Notes under the pieces: generated by a model
Databases searched by the model: none
What the model was told of the DNA's origin: nothing
The model's input: the letters and a program-made list of their open reading frames with translations, nothing else
Made by a program: the position numbers and the translations under genes
Shown here: in pieces, positions 37,650 to 47,595 of the stretch
How the letters are laid out: each line of letters opens with the position of its first letter
Position numbering within the stretch: position 1 is the first letter of the stretch
Assembly (NCBI GenBank): GCA_015183035.1
Contig: JACZZP010000008.1
Location: 620,001-684,000 of the forward strand
DNA length: 64,000 nucleotides
Direction of reading: 5' to 3'
Origin: Meloidogyne chitwoodi
Lineage: Eukaryota > Nematoda > Chromadorea > Rhabditida > Meloidogynidae

Positions 37650-39301
37650 TTAAACAATTTTTGCCAGTTGACGTTCCACCAATTCAGCTTTTGCATTTTC
37701 CTGTCTAACTTTAGCCTCTTCCTGTGATAATTTTGCCTTTTCTTGCAACAAAACAATTTCTTCTCTTTTAATTTGTAAATTTAATAAACGTAATTTTGCT
37801 TCTTGTATTTCATCTTCAATTGTTATTGTTGTTGATTTTGTAGCAAAAATATTATTATTATTAGAAGATGAAGAATATTTACGTTTACGAATATTATTAT
37901 TATTAATATTATTATTAGCATTTGTTGATGAAATAATTACACCACTAGAAACTGATGGACGTGTTTCTTTATTTTCTATAATTAATAAATTATTATTGTT
38001 GTTTAAATTAGAAGCTTCTATTATACTTTGTACAAGCAATTCAGCATTATTTGTTGAATTATCTGGACATCCTTCTACCTCATTGTCTAAATGAAAAATA
38101 AAAATAAATTAATTAAAAAATAAATAAAATTGTTGGTAATATATTTAATATAAAAAATAAAATATTTATTTCATTATTTCCAAAAATAGAAATATTTTAT
38201 TTATTTAATTATTTCCAAACCTTTATTTTTATCAATTGTGTAATTTTCAATTCCATTGTTTTGAGGGCTTTGTTGTTTTGTTGAACAAATACTACGCTGT
38301 TGTTTACGTGGTGGTGGCTGTTCTAATCGAGGTGATTCAATTGGTGAACCAGATGCTTCCCAGGAAGCTTTTCGGTTAAGATAGGAAGCACTGGCAGCTA
38401 AAGCAGAACTCAAAAATGTATTTAATTGTTGCTGATCTGAATTAAAAATTATTATTTAAATTATGAAAAAGATATATGTAGTGGTAAACCAAAATGGAAA
38501 AGCAAAAATTCAATTTCCCCAAATTAATCTTCAATAAAAATTTTACTCAAAATTTCTAATTAAATTTAAATAAAAACCTGTTTTCAATTCAACAGTTGGA
38601 ATGTTTAAAACAGACATAAACGAAGAATCGCCACTTTCAGAGCCTGGCTGAAACTGCTGTTCTTCACTCTTTAACCAGTTAAAAGTAGCAGCAAGAGCAC
38701 CATTAGAAGGATCAAAATGTGCAGATGAGTGAACCTCATTACCCATTATATCAAAAACAACTTTGTCAACCTTTTTTTTTAATATTAAATTTTAGAGAAA
38801 AATGTAACAATTAATTTATAGAATATTTAAGAGAGAATTGCCCAGTTTAAAAAGTTAAATCTTTAGCCAATATTTTTGGACAAAATCTAATTCTCAAAGA
38901 CAAAAACTCCAAGCAATATGTGAAAAATTTTTAGCCCAACTTAAACCAAAAAATAAGAAACGTTTTAACTTAAAATTAACTTTAAAAACTATAAATATTT
39001 AAAAATTAATATAAAAATTAACCTCGCTATAAGGTATCTCTTCAACTCCAGCCTTTTGATTATGTTCGTATTTAGCCACAGCAGATCTTCGCAAATATTG
39101 CCAATCATGATTTCGAACATCTCTCCAAGATTTTTTTTCAAAATTAATAAATCCTTGTTCAATCATTTCCGTACGAACAGCTTCCCAAGCATCTTCTTTC
39201 TCTTTTAATGCTTGAGGTTTGAATACATTTTCGCTTGATCCAAAAAGAACATCTTTCCTTTCCAAAATTGCCTTTGCTAATACATACGTTTTCTGTCTCA
39301 T
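37650..39301 (-). CDS. Myb/SANT-like DNA-binding protein with C-terminal coiled coil
   Basis: A probable nuclear DNA-binding protein. Exon 1 (39001-39301 region) encodes MRQKTYVLAKAILERKDVLF, then EKEDAWEAVRTEMIEQGF and SWRDVRNHDWQYLRRSAVAK. The spaced Trp residues and three-helix pattern resemble Myb/SANT-like domains of the zeste/MSANTD type. The middle is low-complexity, with Ser, Pro and Asn runs and basic clusters (RKQQR, RKRKYSSS). The last exon ends in a long Glu/Lys/Gln helix (AKLRLLNLQIKREEIVLLQE), a likely dimerising coiled coil that is common at the C-terminus of this class. Some members come from domesticated transposases, but nothing here shows that directly. It is divergent from the mEF-G gene, 339 bases away. 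Confidence 0.65.
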
Positions 39302-39640
39302 TTTTAATAGCTAAAATTAATTTTAAACAATTTAGGAAATAATTGTTTCTAAAAGATAAAAAAAATAAAACAAAGAATTGTAAAAAATTGATAAAAAAAT
39401 AAAAGAAAAAAGTAAAAAATGAAAGAAAAATTATTAAGAAATTTTAAGAAACTTTAGACATTTCGCCAAACTAAAATTTTAATAAAAATTTTCATTTTGG
39501 TAACTAACTAAAAAAGAAACTTTAATATTGCCAACTTTTAATGAAATTTGATTTTTTAAACTTATTTTACATTTTTATATTTAATTTATAATTAAATTAG
39601 TATAGTGTATTAATCAATTTATTTATTTATTTCTTGACAT
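39302..39640. other. Shared head-to-head promoter region
   Basis: Spacer between the Myb/SANT gene (minus) and the mEF-G gene (plus). AT-rich. No element identified. Confidence 0.45.
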
Positions 39641-42600
39641 ATGTACTTCACAAAATTTAGCAGAAGTTTACGATTATTTAAAAGAAATAAAAAGTTTTGT
39701 TTATATCGATTTATTTCTGAAGGATTTCGTCAGCCTGATCTTTCTGGACTTGCTTATGTTACTCCAGTGGAAAAAATAAGAAATATTGGTTTGTCAAATT
39801 AAACTTTTTAATTTATTTTTTAGGAATATCTGCACATATTGATTCTGGAAAAACAACTGTAACAGAAAGAATTCTTTATTATGCTGGAAAAATTGATGCA
39901 ATGCATGAAGTCAGAGGAAAGGACAAAGTTGGTGCTACTATGGATTTTATGGAGTTGGAACGTCAACGTGGAATTACAATACAATCTGCAGCTACTTATG
40001 TTGATTGGCATGGAACTAATATAAATATTATAGACACACCTGGTTCTTTTTAATAAATTTATTTTTTAATTAATAAAATATATTTACTAGGTCACGTCGA
40101 TTTTACTGTGGAAGTTGAGCGTGCTTTGAGAGTCCTTGATGGTGCTGTTCTTGTTTTATGTGGAGTAGGTGGTGTTCAGAGTCAAACTTTCACTGTAAAT
40201 CGACAACTTCGTCGTTACGATGTCCCTTTCATTTGTTTTATAAATAAATTGGATCGTGTTGGTGCATCGCCTCAAAAGGCTCTCTCAGGTCTTCGATCAA
40301 AGCTTAATCATAATGCTGCTTTTATTCAAATGCCTATTGGATTGGAATCACAATTTAACGGAATAGTCGATTTAATTGAAGAACATGCTGTTTATAATGC
40401 AAATGAAGATGGTTCTGAACTTAGAGCAGAAGAAATTCCTAAAGAACTACGAGCAGAAGCTTCTGATTTACGTCAACAATTATTAGGTATAAAATAAAAA
40501 TTTTTTGAAAAGAATTGTTTAAAAAATATTTTTTAGAGTCTCTCTCAAACTGTGATGATATATTAGCTGATATTTATTTACAAGACAAAATTCCCTCTCC
40601 AGAAGAAATAAAATCAGCAATTAGGCGTTCAACTATCAAAAGAACTTTTGTTCCTGTTTTAATGGGTTCAGCATTGAAAAATAAAGGAGTTCAGCAAATG
40701 ATTGGTTTTTAATATATTTTTTTAAATTTAAAAAAAATTAAATTTTAGATTCTATTGTCCATTACCTTCCAAATCCGTCAGAAGTTGAAAATTTTGCAAA
40801 TTTATATCAGTTAGTTTTTTAATTTTTTAATTTATTTTTTCCTAAAATTTAGTTCAGAAGAAAACTTTGAAAAAATTGTTATGAGTCCTGAAAGGTTAGC
40901 GGACCAAAAACTTCTTAAACCTTTTATTGGAATGGCTTTTAAACTTGAGGTTTTTTAAATTTTGTTTAATTTTTTTCATTATTGTTTTAGGCGGGACGAG
41001 TATTTTTTCGAATTTATCAAGGACGTCTTGCTAAGGGAGATACAATTTATGCTACTAGAGGAGGAAAAAAGGTTTATTTTGTTTAATTTTTAAGTAATTT
41101 TTAATGATTGTTTTTTAGGTAAAAATATCTAAATTAGTTAGAATGCATGCTAATAATATGATGGAAATTGATTATGCTTATGCCGGCGATATATGTGCAG
41201 TTTTAGGATTAGATTGTGCTAGTGGAGAAACTTTTTGTTCTGATCCAAGTATGAATGTTCATTGTGTAAGTTTTTTTTAATTTGTGAGTGAACATGTATG
41301 TTTCTGCTTATAACTTACTTTTTTATTTTAGGAGTCAATGTTTATCCCCGATCCTGTTATTTCAATGGCAATTAAACCAACATCTAAAGTTATTTCTGAT
41401 AATTTTCTGGCAGCATTGAAACGTTTTTCCAAAGAGGATCCAACATTTCATATGGAATATCGTCAAGATCACCGAGAAACAATAATAAGTGGAATGGGTG
41501 AATTACATTTGGTAATTAATTTTTAAAAATTAAAAATGTGTTGCTATTTTGATTTAAAAAAATTCCTTTAATAATATAAATAAGCTTTTACTCATTTTTT
41601 TAAAGGAAATTTACGCTCAACGAATGAAAAATGAATTTTATTGCCCTGTAGAGTTGGGACAACCATCTGTTTCATACAAAGAAACATTAAAATCTCCTTA
41701 CAAGTTTATTTATTTATTTTTACCTTTATTATTTTATTTTTATATTTTTTAGATTTAATTTTCGTCATAAAAAGCAGACTGGTGGACATGGTCAATTTGG
41801 TGAAATTGAGGGAATTATTAGACCTCAACCACCAGAGAGGAATACAATTATTGAATTTACTGATAATTCTGTTGGTGAAGGAGTTCCAAAAAAATTTATG
41901 CCATCACTTAAAAAAGTTTTTTTTAAATATATAATTGAATTTTTTAATAAAAAAATTCAATTATAAATTTGGTACTTTTCCTTTATGGTTACAAAGTCCG
42001 CAAGTTTTTGTCTGCAAAAATTTAATATTTTTCTCAAAAAGGATTATTTTAAAAAAATATTTATGTCCATAAGCTAGTTTCCACAACTATTATCAGGATG
42101 AACACCTTTTATACCACGGCACGAACTATAACGCCACATAGGGATAAGTTTTTCACGTTTTTTCATCTCAAACGGAACCATTCCACAACAAACTCGTTCC
42201 TTATGTAGAATTCCACAATTTTTAAGAAATTTTGCTGCATGGGTTTCATCAGGTATTATAGAAAGCAATTTTTTATAATTGTAACTCATTTTGTAAAATT
42301 AGAATTTTATAGATTCAAAAAACTTAATCCCTTTTATATACCAAAAAATTTATAAATAATCTTTATAATAGTTGTGGAAACTAGCTCATGGTCATAAATA
42401 TTTTTTTAAAATAATCTGAGAAAAATTTTAAATTTTTGCAGACAAAAACTTGCGGACTTTGTAACCATAAAGGAAAAGTACCATAAATTTGTAGGGCTTA
42501 GAAGCAATTTCTAAAGAAGGTCCTTTAATTAAAGCTCCCGTAACTGGAATTGAAGTTATACTTCAAGGTTTATTTTTTAAAATTTTTTTAAATTGATTTT

Positions 42601-43438
42601 TTAGATGGAAAAACACATATTGTGGATACTACTGATATAGCAATGATTGTTACAATGGTTAGTTAGTTTTTTTTTTGATAATATTGATAAGGTTATGAGA
42701 CGCAAAAAAGGGTATACTTTTAAATTGTATTGAGACAAAAGTCCTCAAGTAAAAACTTGCGGACTTTTGGGATAAGGATTAAAAATTTGTTAAAAACTAA
42801 ATATTTTAATAAATTTTTAGATGAATATGATGAGAGAAGCATTTGACAGAGCTGATTGGATTTTATTAGAACCCGTAGTTAAAGTAGATTGTGTAATTCC
42901 AGTAGAATTTGAGGTTTTTGTTTCAATAAAAATATTTTTAAAAATAAAATATATTATTTATATTTTTAGAGTCCAGTAGTTAAAACTTTAATGGATCGAA
43001 AAGGGATTGTTACAAGCACAATAACTGGTTCTGAATTTTCTACAATTGAATGCGAGGTTTTTTTCTAACAATTTAACTTTTTTGTAATAATTTATTTTTT
43101 TAGGCTCCTCTTCGTGAAATGTTTGGATATAGTACAACATTGAGAACACAAACTCAAGGAAAAGGTTATTTTTTATTAGATTAGAAAGTTAAGTTAAGTA
43201 GCTGTCTGGGATTTTTAATTATTTAAAATTTAAGGAATTTTTGATTAAAAGTTGCAAAGCTTATTTTTATTTTTTTATCGAAATATCTGTTTTTGTTAAT
43301 TTTAAAGGTGAATTCACTATGGAATTTAAAAGATATACACCTGTCGAGCCTTATATTCAAGATGAAGTTATTTATAATTGGAAGGTTGTAAATGGTATTA
43401 TTAATCCTGAAAAGGAAAAGAAAAAACAAAGGAGATAA
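39641..43438 (+). CDS. GFM1: Mitochondrial elongation factor G (mEF-G1)
   Basis: GTPase that translocates tRNA and mRNA on the mitochondrial ribosome. The start [20 protein letters not shown] is basic and hydroxylated, as expected of a mitochondrial presequence. G-domain motifs follow: [20 protein letters not shown] (P-loop), [27 protein letters not shown] and FINKLDRVG. Domain II has [11 protein letters not shown] and [12 protein letters not shown]. Domains III-V show [42 protein letters not shown] and, near the end, [20 protein letters not shown]. That last stretch is the GFM1 type and separates it from mEF-G2. The stop at 43436-43438 follows a Lys/Arg tail. One intron (about 41915-42494, between KFMPSLKK and GLEAISKEG) is enlarged by the Merlin-like element at 41971. 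Confidence 0.95.
41971..42482 (-). mobile_element. Merlin-like deletion derivative with transposase N-terminus
   Basis: A 512-base element starting GGTACTTTTCCTTTATGGTT with terminal inverted repeats of about 130 bases. Perfect 8-base target duplication ATAAATTT at 41963-41970 and 42483-42490. Between the arms, on the minus strand (42074-42289), is an ORF with [20 protein letters not shown], then [11 protein letters not shown] and MWRYSSCRG. This is the pattern of the N-terminal zinc-ribbon region of IS1595/ISXO2-like transposases. The rest of the transposase is gone. Confidence 0.85.
42732..42766. repeat. Short hairpin resembling the element's terminal repeat
   Basis: ACAAAAGTCCTCAAGT, a short A-rich loop, then ACTTGCGGACTTTTGG: a stem of about 16 bases in the next mEF-G intron. 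The stem word matches AAAGTCCGCAAGTTTT of the Merlin-like element. Confidence 0.5.
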
Positions 43439-43798
43439 AATTAGGTTTATTTATTAATTGTTTTTGTTGTTTAATTTTGTTTTTGATTAAATTTTTACAT
43501 AGGAATTATTATTTTTTATTTTCTATATATTGGACAAATAATGTCTTTTATGTAGAAATTGTTTTTCAGAATTAATAAAATATTATTATTTATATCTCTT
43601 TAATAAATTTAAAAATTATGGATCAAACAAAAAGTTCAATATCTACGATCAAAAAGCCTAAAAGAGAGTAAAAATACCAATAATCCAAAGTAAATTATTT
43701 AAATTTAACCAAAAACTATCAGAAAATAACACATCTATTTTTATTATATAATCAAACAGAAAATAATAACCTCCTATTTTTATTTATCTCTCAATGTT
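43439..43798. other. Spacer with a duplicated DCAF7 5' end
   Basis: Between the convergent mEF-G and OSCP genes. 43605-43646 repeats, with two mismatches in 42 bases, the start region of DCAF7 (45040-45081) including its ATG. The copied frame soon stops. Confidence 0.7.
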
Positions 43799-44807
43799 TC
43801 AGATTGATTTCTCTAACAACGTTTCCATATTCTTAATTTTAGAAGCCATTGACAAGTCAAGGTATTTGTCGTCGATTGTAATAACCATTCCACCGATCAG
43901 ATCTGGCTTTACCCCAAATGAGATATTCAGCTCTTGTCCAGTATTCGAGAAACTTGTGAGCGCGCTTCTCAATGATTGCTCTTGTTTTTTATTCAAAGGC
44001 TAAAATATTAAATTATTATAAGGCGAAATGATAGATCATCAGCAATTATATCCCGCTAACCATATAATAGAGGGAACACTAATTGTAAAAATTATTCCTT
44101 ATCAAAAAATTGATACCAAAAAAAGTTTTTTGCACATTTGCTAAGCCTACTTCCCCGTATCTTTTACTGAATATGCTTACCTCCGCACTAGTCACCTGCA
44201 CTTGTAATTCGTTTCGATGGGCACGCATTATCATTTCAAACGAATTGATAATAGATGAAAGTTTAATGAGTCGACCACTTTCGGCCAGAAGAACTAAATT
44301 TAAAATTAGTAAATAATGTGAACGTTTATTTTTGGATTTGTAAGATTCTGCGCCAAATCACCTCCAACAACCATTTTTTGGCCATAATATCAGAGGACCA
44401 CAATATATTTTAGATTTTACTCTTAAAATAAACCGAAAAAATTTTGGGACAGCTGCGACACTCCTTGATTTTTAAGAACGGCTTTCAATGCATCAGCTTT
44501 CTTTTGCTTGTTTAATATTGGATTTTCAACGATCAGCTAAATAGAGGAAAATATGTAATAAAACTATAAATAAAAATTAAAAAAAAACCTTAAAATCATT
44601 GTTTGTATTATAAAGTATCTTCAATTGACTTAAATCTTTCTCAATTTTGTCAAGACTTTTTTCTTTAATTCCAGAAGAAAAAAGAGCAGAAGCATATTTA
44701 CCTTCAATGCCAGAAACCTGAATAGGTGGCCGAATTACTTTCTCTTGTTGAAAGACACGCGCAGAAATAGTAAATGAACGTTTCAATAAAAGATTGATCG
44801 AACTCAT
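43799..44807 (-). CDS. atp-3: ATP synthase subunit O / OSCP, mitochondrial
   Basis: Links the F1 head to the peripheral stalk of mitochondrial ATP synthase. Exon 1 (44589-44807) encodes MSSINLLLKRSFTISARVFQ, a typical presequence, then PPIQVSGIEGKYASALFSSG, the family's opening signature. Exon 2 starts at 44536 and gives LIVENPILNKQKKADALKAV. The next exon has LLAESGRLIKLSSIINSFEM and AHRNELQVQVTSA. The last has PLNKKQEQSLRSALTSF and the C-terminal signature FGVKPDLIGGMVITIDDKYL-D. About 205 residues, full length. ATG at 44807 is chosen; a GTG three codons upstream is not needed. The gene is divergent from DCAF7 with 245 bases between starts. Confidence 0.95.
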
Positions 44808-45052
44808 TAGAAGCACTTAAAACAGAAAGTTTAAATTATGTTTTATACAAAACAATTATTTAGATGGTGTTCCTTGAAATTTTTGTAAAAGCCAATATTG
44901 ACAAATTGGTAAATGACATTTTTGTTCAAATATCTGACTTACCAAAATGTTATTTACCAATTTAACAGATTTTGCTCGGATAAAATGTCACTTTACCAAA
45001 ATGTCAGAATAATGCTTTTTTTCTTCAGAATTGCAAAGAAAATTTAAAAATT

Positions 45053-46825
45053 ATGGATCAAACCCAAAGTTCAATATCTACTCCTGTAGCAACAACAATA
45101 AATAACATTTTAACACAAACATCATCTAATACAATAATTAATAATCCTATAAATAATAATACAATTAATAATCCTATTAATGTTTCTATTCCATCAACTA
45201 TTTTACAAATGGCAATATCTTCTTCCTCTTCTTCTACTTCACAACAACAAACACCAATAATATTACAAAATACAAGCACAACAGCTTTAGTTCAACCAAT
45301 GATTTTTAATCAATCATTAACAACAAAAAGTTCAGCAACAACAACAAATCCTTCACAACAACAAATACATAAAATGAGAAAAGAAATTTATAGATATACA
45401 TGTGATGATGTATTATTTGCAGCTGCTTGGTCTAATAAAGTTTATGAAGATAGACGATTTAGACTTGTTGCTGGGACTTTGTTAGATGAAGAAAAAATTT
45501 TGAATAATAAAGTTTGTTTTTAAATTTAATTTTTAAATATTCATTATTTAATTAAAAAGGTATTTATTATCGAATTGGATGAAAATATTGGAGAGCTTGT
45601 TAGAAGAGCAACGTTCCCTCATGGATATCCTATTTCGGCGACTAAATTTATTCCAAATCAGGTTTCTTTTAAATATTTTTTAAAGCTTATATTTTCTTTT
45701 TTAGGATCCTTCACAACCAGAATTATTTGCTACTGCTTCAAATTATTTACGTATTTTTCGATATCATCCAGAAAGAGATTTTAATTTAATTCCTATCACT
45801 TTGGAATGTGAATTGAATTCTGTAAGTTGAAAAAAAAATAAATTTTAAAGACAAAAAATGTTCATTTTTAGACTAAATCAAGTATTTATTCGGCACCATT
45901 GACTGGACTTGATTGGAATGAAATTGATCCAACTTTAATAGCTACTTGTAGCATTGATACAACTTGCACTGTTTGGAATGTTGAGGTTTATATTTTTATA
46001 TTTAAATTCATTTTAAGTAATTTATAGACTGTTCAACAAATTGGTCAAATTAAGGCTATTGAAGGATCGCAAAAAACTCAATTAATAGCCCATGAAAAGC
46101 CTGTACATGATATTACATTTGCTCGATTGGATAGTGGAGGCAGAGACCAATTTGCTACTGCAGGCAATTTTTTTTTAAATTTATTTTTTTTGTTGAACTA
46201 GGCCTTAAATTTTAATCAAAAAAATTATTTTTATAAATTTTTTTATTTCACAATTTATTTTTTTACATTAATTTTAAAACTTCTAAAAAATTTTAGGCGC
46301 AGATGGTAGTGTTCGCCTCTTTGACCTTCGTTCTCTTCAACATTCTACAATTTTATACGAAGATCCAGAAAAAAGAATGTTAAATCATATAGCTTGGAAT
46401 AAGCGAGAAAATACAAAATTGGCAACTGTTGCACATGAATCTTTTGAGGTTTAATTTTTAAAAAAATGTTTAAAAAATATTAGAATAATTTATTAGGTAG
46501 TAATTTTGGATATTCGAGTTCCTTGCAGACCTTTGGCACGTTTTGGAAATCATAGAGGTTTTATAAACGGAATAGCTTGGGCACCACATTCTACAGTACA
46601 TATTTGTACAGCTGGAAGTGATCGACAAGCATTAATTTGGCAAATGAATCATTTTAATAGAGATGAACCAATACTTGCTTATACTGCTGAAGGAGAAGTA
46701 AAAAATAAAATATTTAATTTATTTTAAATTATTTTTTTTAGATTAATCAAATTCATTGGTCAAGTAATTTTCATCAATGGATAAGCATTTGTTTTAACAA
46801 AAGTATGGAAATTCTAAGAGTATGA
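45053..46825 (+). CDS. DCAF7: DCAF7 / WDR68 WD40-repeat scaffold
   Basis: WD40 adaptor that binds DYRK/HIPK kinases and CUL4-DDB1. Exon 1 (45053-45511) has a low-complexity Asn/Thr/Ser/Gln leader of about 105 residues, absent in vertebrate DCAF7, then the conserved start KEIYRYTCDDVLFAAAWSNK and FRLVAGT. Following exons give ATFPHGYPISATKFIPN, LFATASNYLRIFRY, SSIYSAPLTGLDWNEIDPTL, CSIDTTCTVWNVE, LIAHEKPVHDITFAR, GADGSVRLFDLRSLQHSTIL, RMLNHIAWNKRENTKLATVA, VVILDIRVPCRPLARFGNHR and GSDRQALIWQMN, all in family order. It ends IHWSSNFHQWISICFNKSME then ILRV. Orthology is clear from these near-invariant blocks. It shares its upstream region with OSCP. A copy of its first codons lies on the far side of OSCP. 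Confidence 0.95.
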
Positions 46826-47595
46826 AAATTTAATTAGTATATTGTTTTTTTGATCTCTGATTTTTTAAATTTTATAATGGATTTTATAAAATATTTTTTT
46901 TTCGTGTAGAAGGACAACTACTTCGTTTATTTTTCTGCAAATAATAAAATAAAAAACTTTTTTAAAATAATAACCAATACTTTATTTAAATAAATAAAGA
47001 AATATTTTTATTATAAAATTAATTTATTATTTTCTTCTTCATTTTTATTTAAATTCTTCACTCCATTGGTACCAAAAGTCTTGACACTTAACTTTGGCGA
47101 TGAAAAGTTTTACAATCATATTTTAATATATTAATTAATTATAAAATTAAAAAAAAACTTTAAAAAAATCAATTTCCAATGCCCTTTTATATATTTCTTT
47201 TTTGTCTTTAGTTAAGAGAAATAAGTGAATGCCATTAACTCTTTGGTAGCTATAAAAATTTAAAGTCAGGTGGAAAAGATAAATAAATATATAAAAGGGA
47301 GTAAAAATGAATCTCTTTTCACGTGTGTAAAATTGAGAGACAATGTAAAAGATATATTCAAATTTATTTTAAATATACATATATATCCTTCTTTTCACTC
47401 TTCAATTTATAAAATAATTTAAAAATTTTTTTAAAAATATTTTATTAAAAATTCCCTATTATTTTTTAAAGTTTTTTAAATTTAAAAATCTCTAATTATT
47501 AAAAAGACCCGCCTATACTAAAAGAAAAAAAAGAGTACAGGAACTCTGAGAAAAATTTTTATTTTTATTAATTTAAAAAAATTAATTTGAAAAAA
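46826..47595. other. Intergenic, DCAF7 to UGT
   Basis: About 770 bases, AT-rich. No ORF or RNA gene. It should contain the UGT promoter. Confidence 0.5.

Noticed and set aside
45058..45279. 73-residue hydrophobic minus-strand ORF
   Set aside because: Antisense of the Asn/Thr-rich leader of DCAF7.
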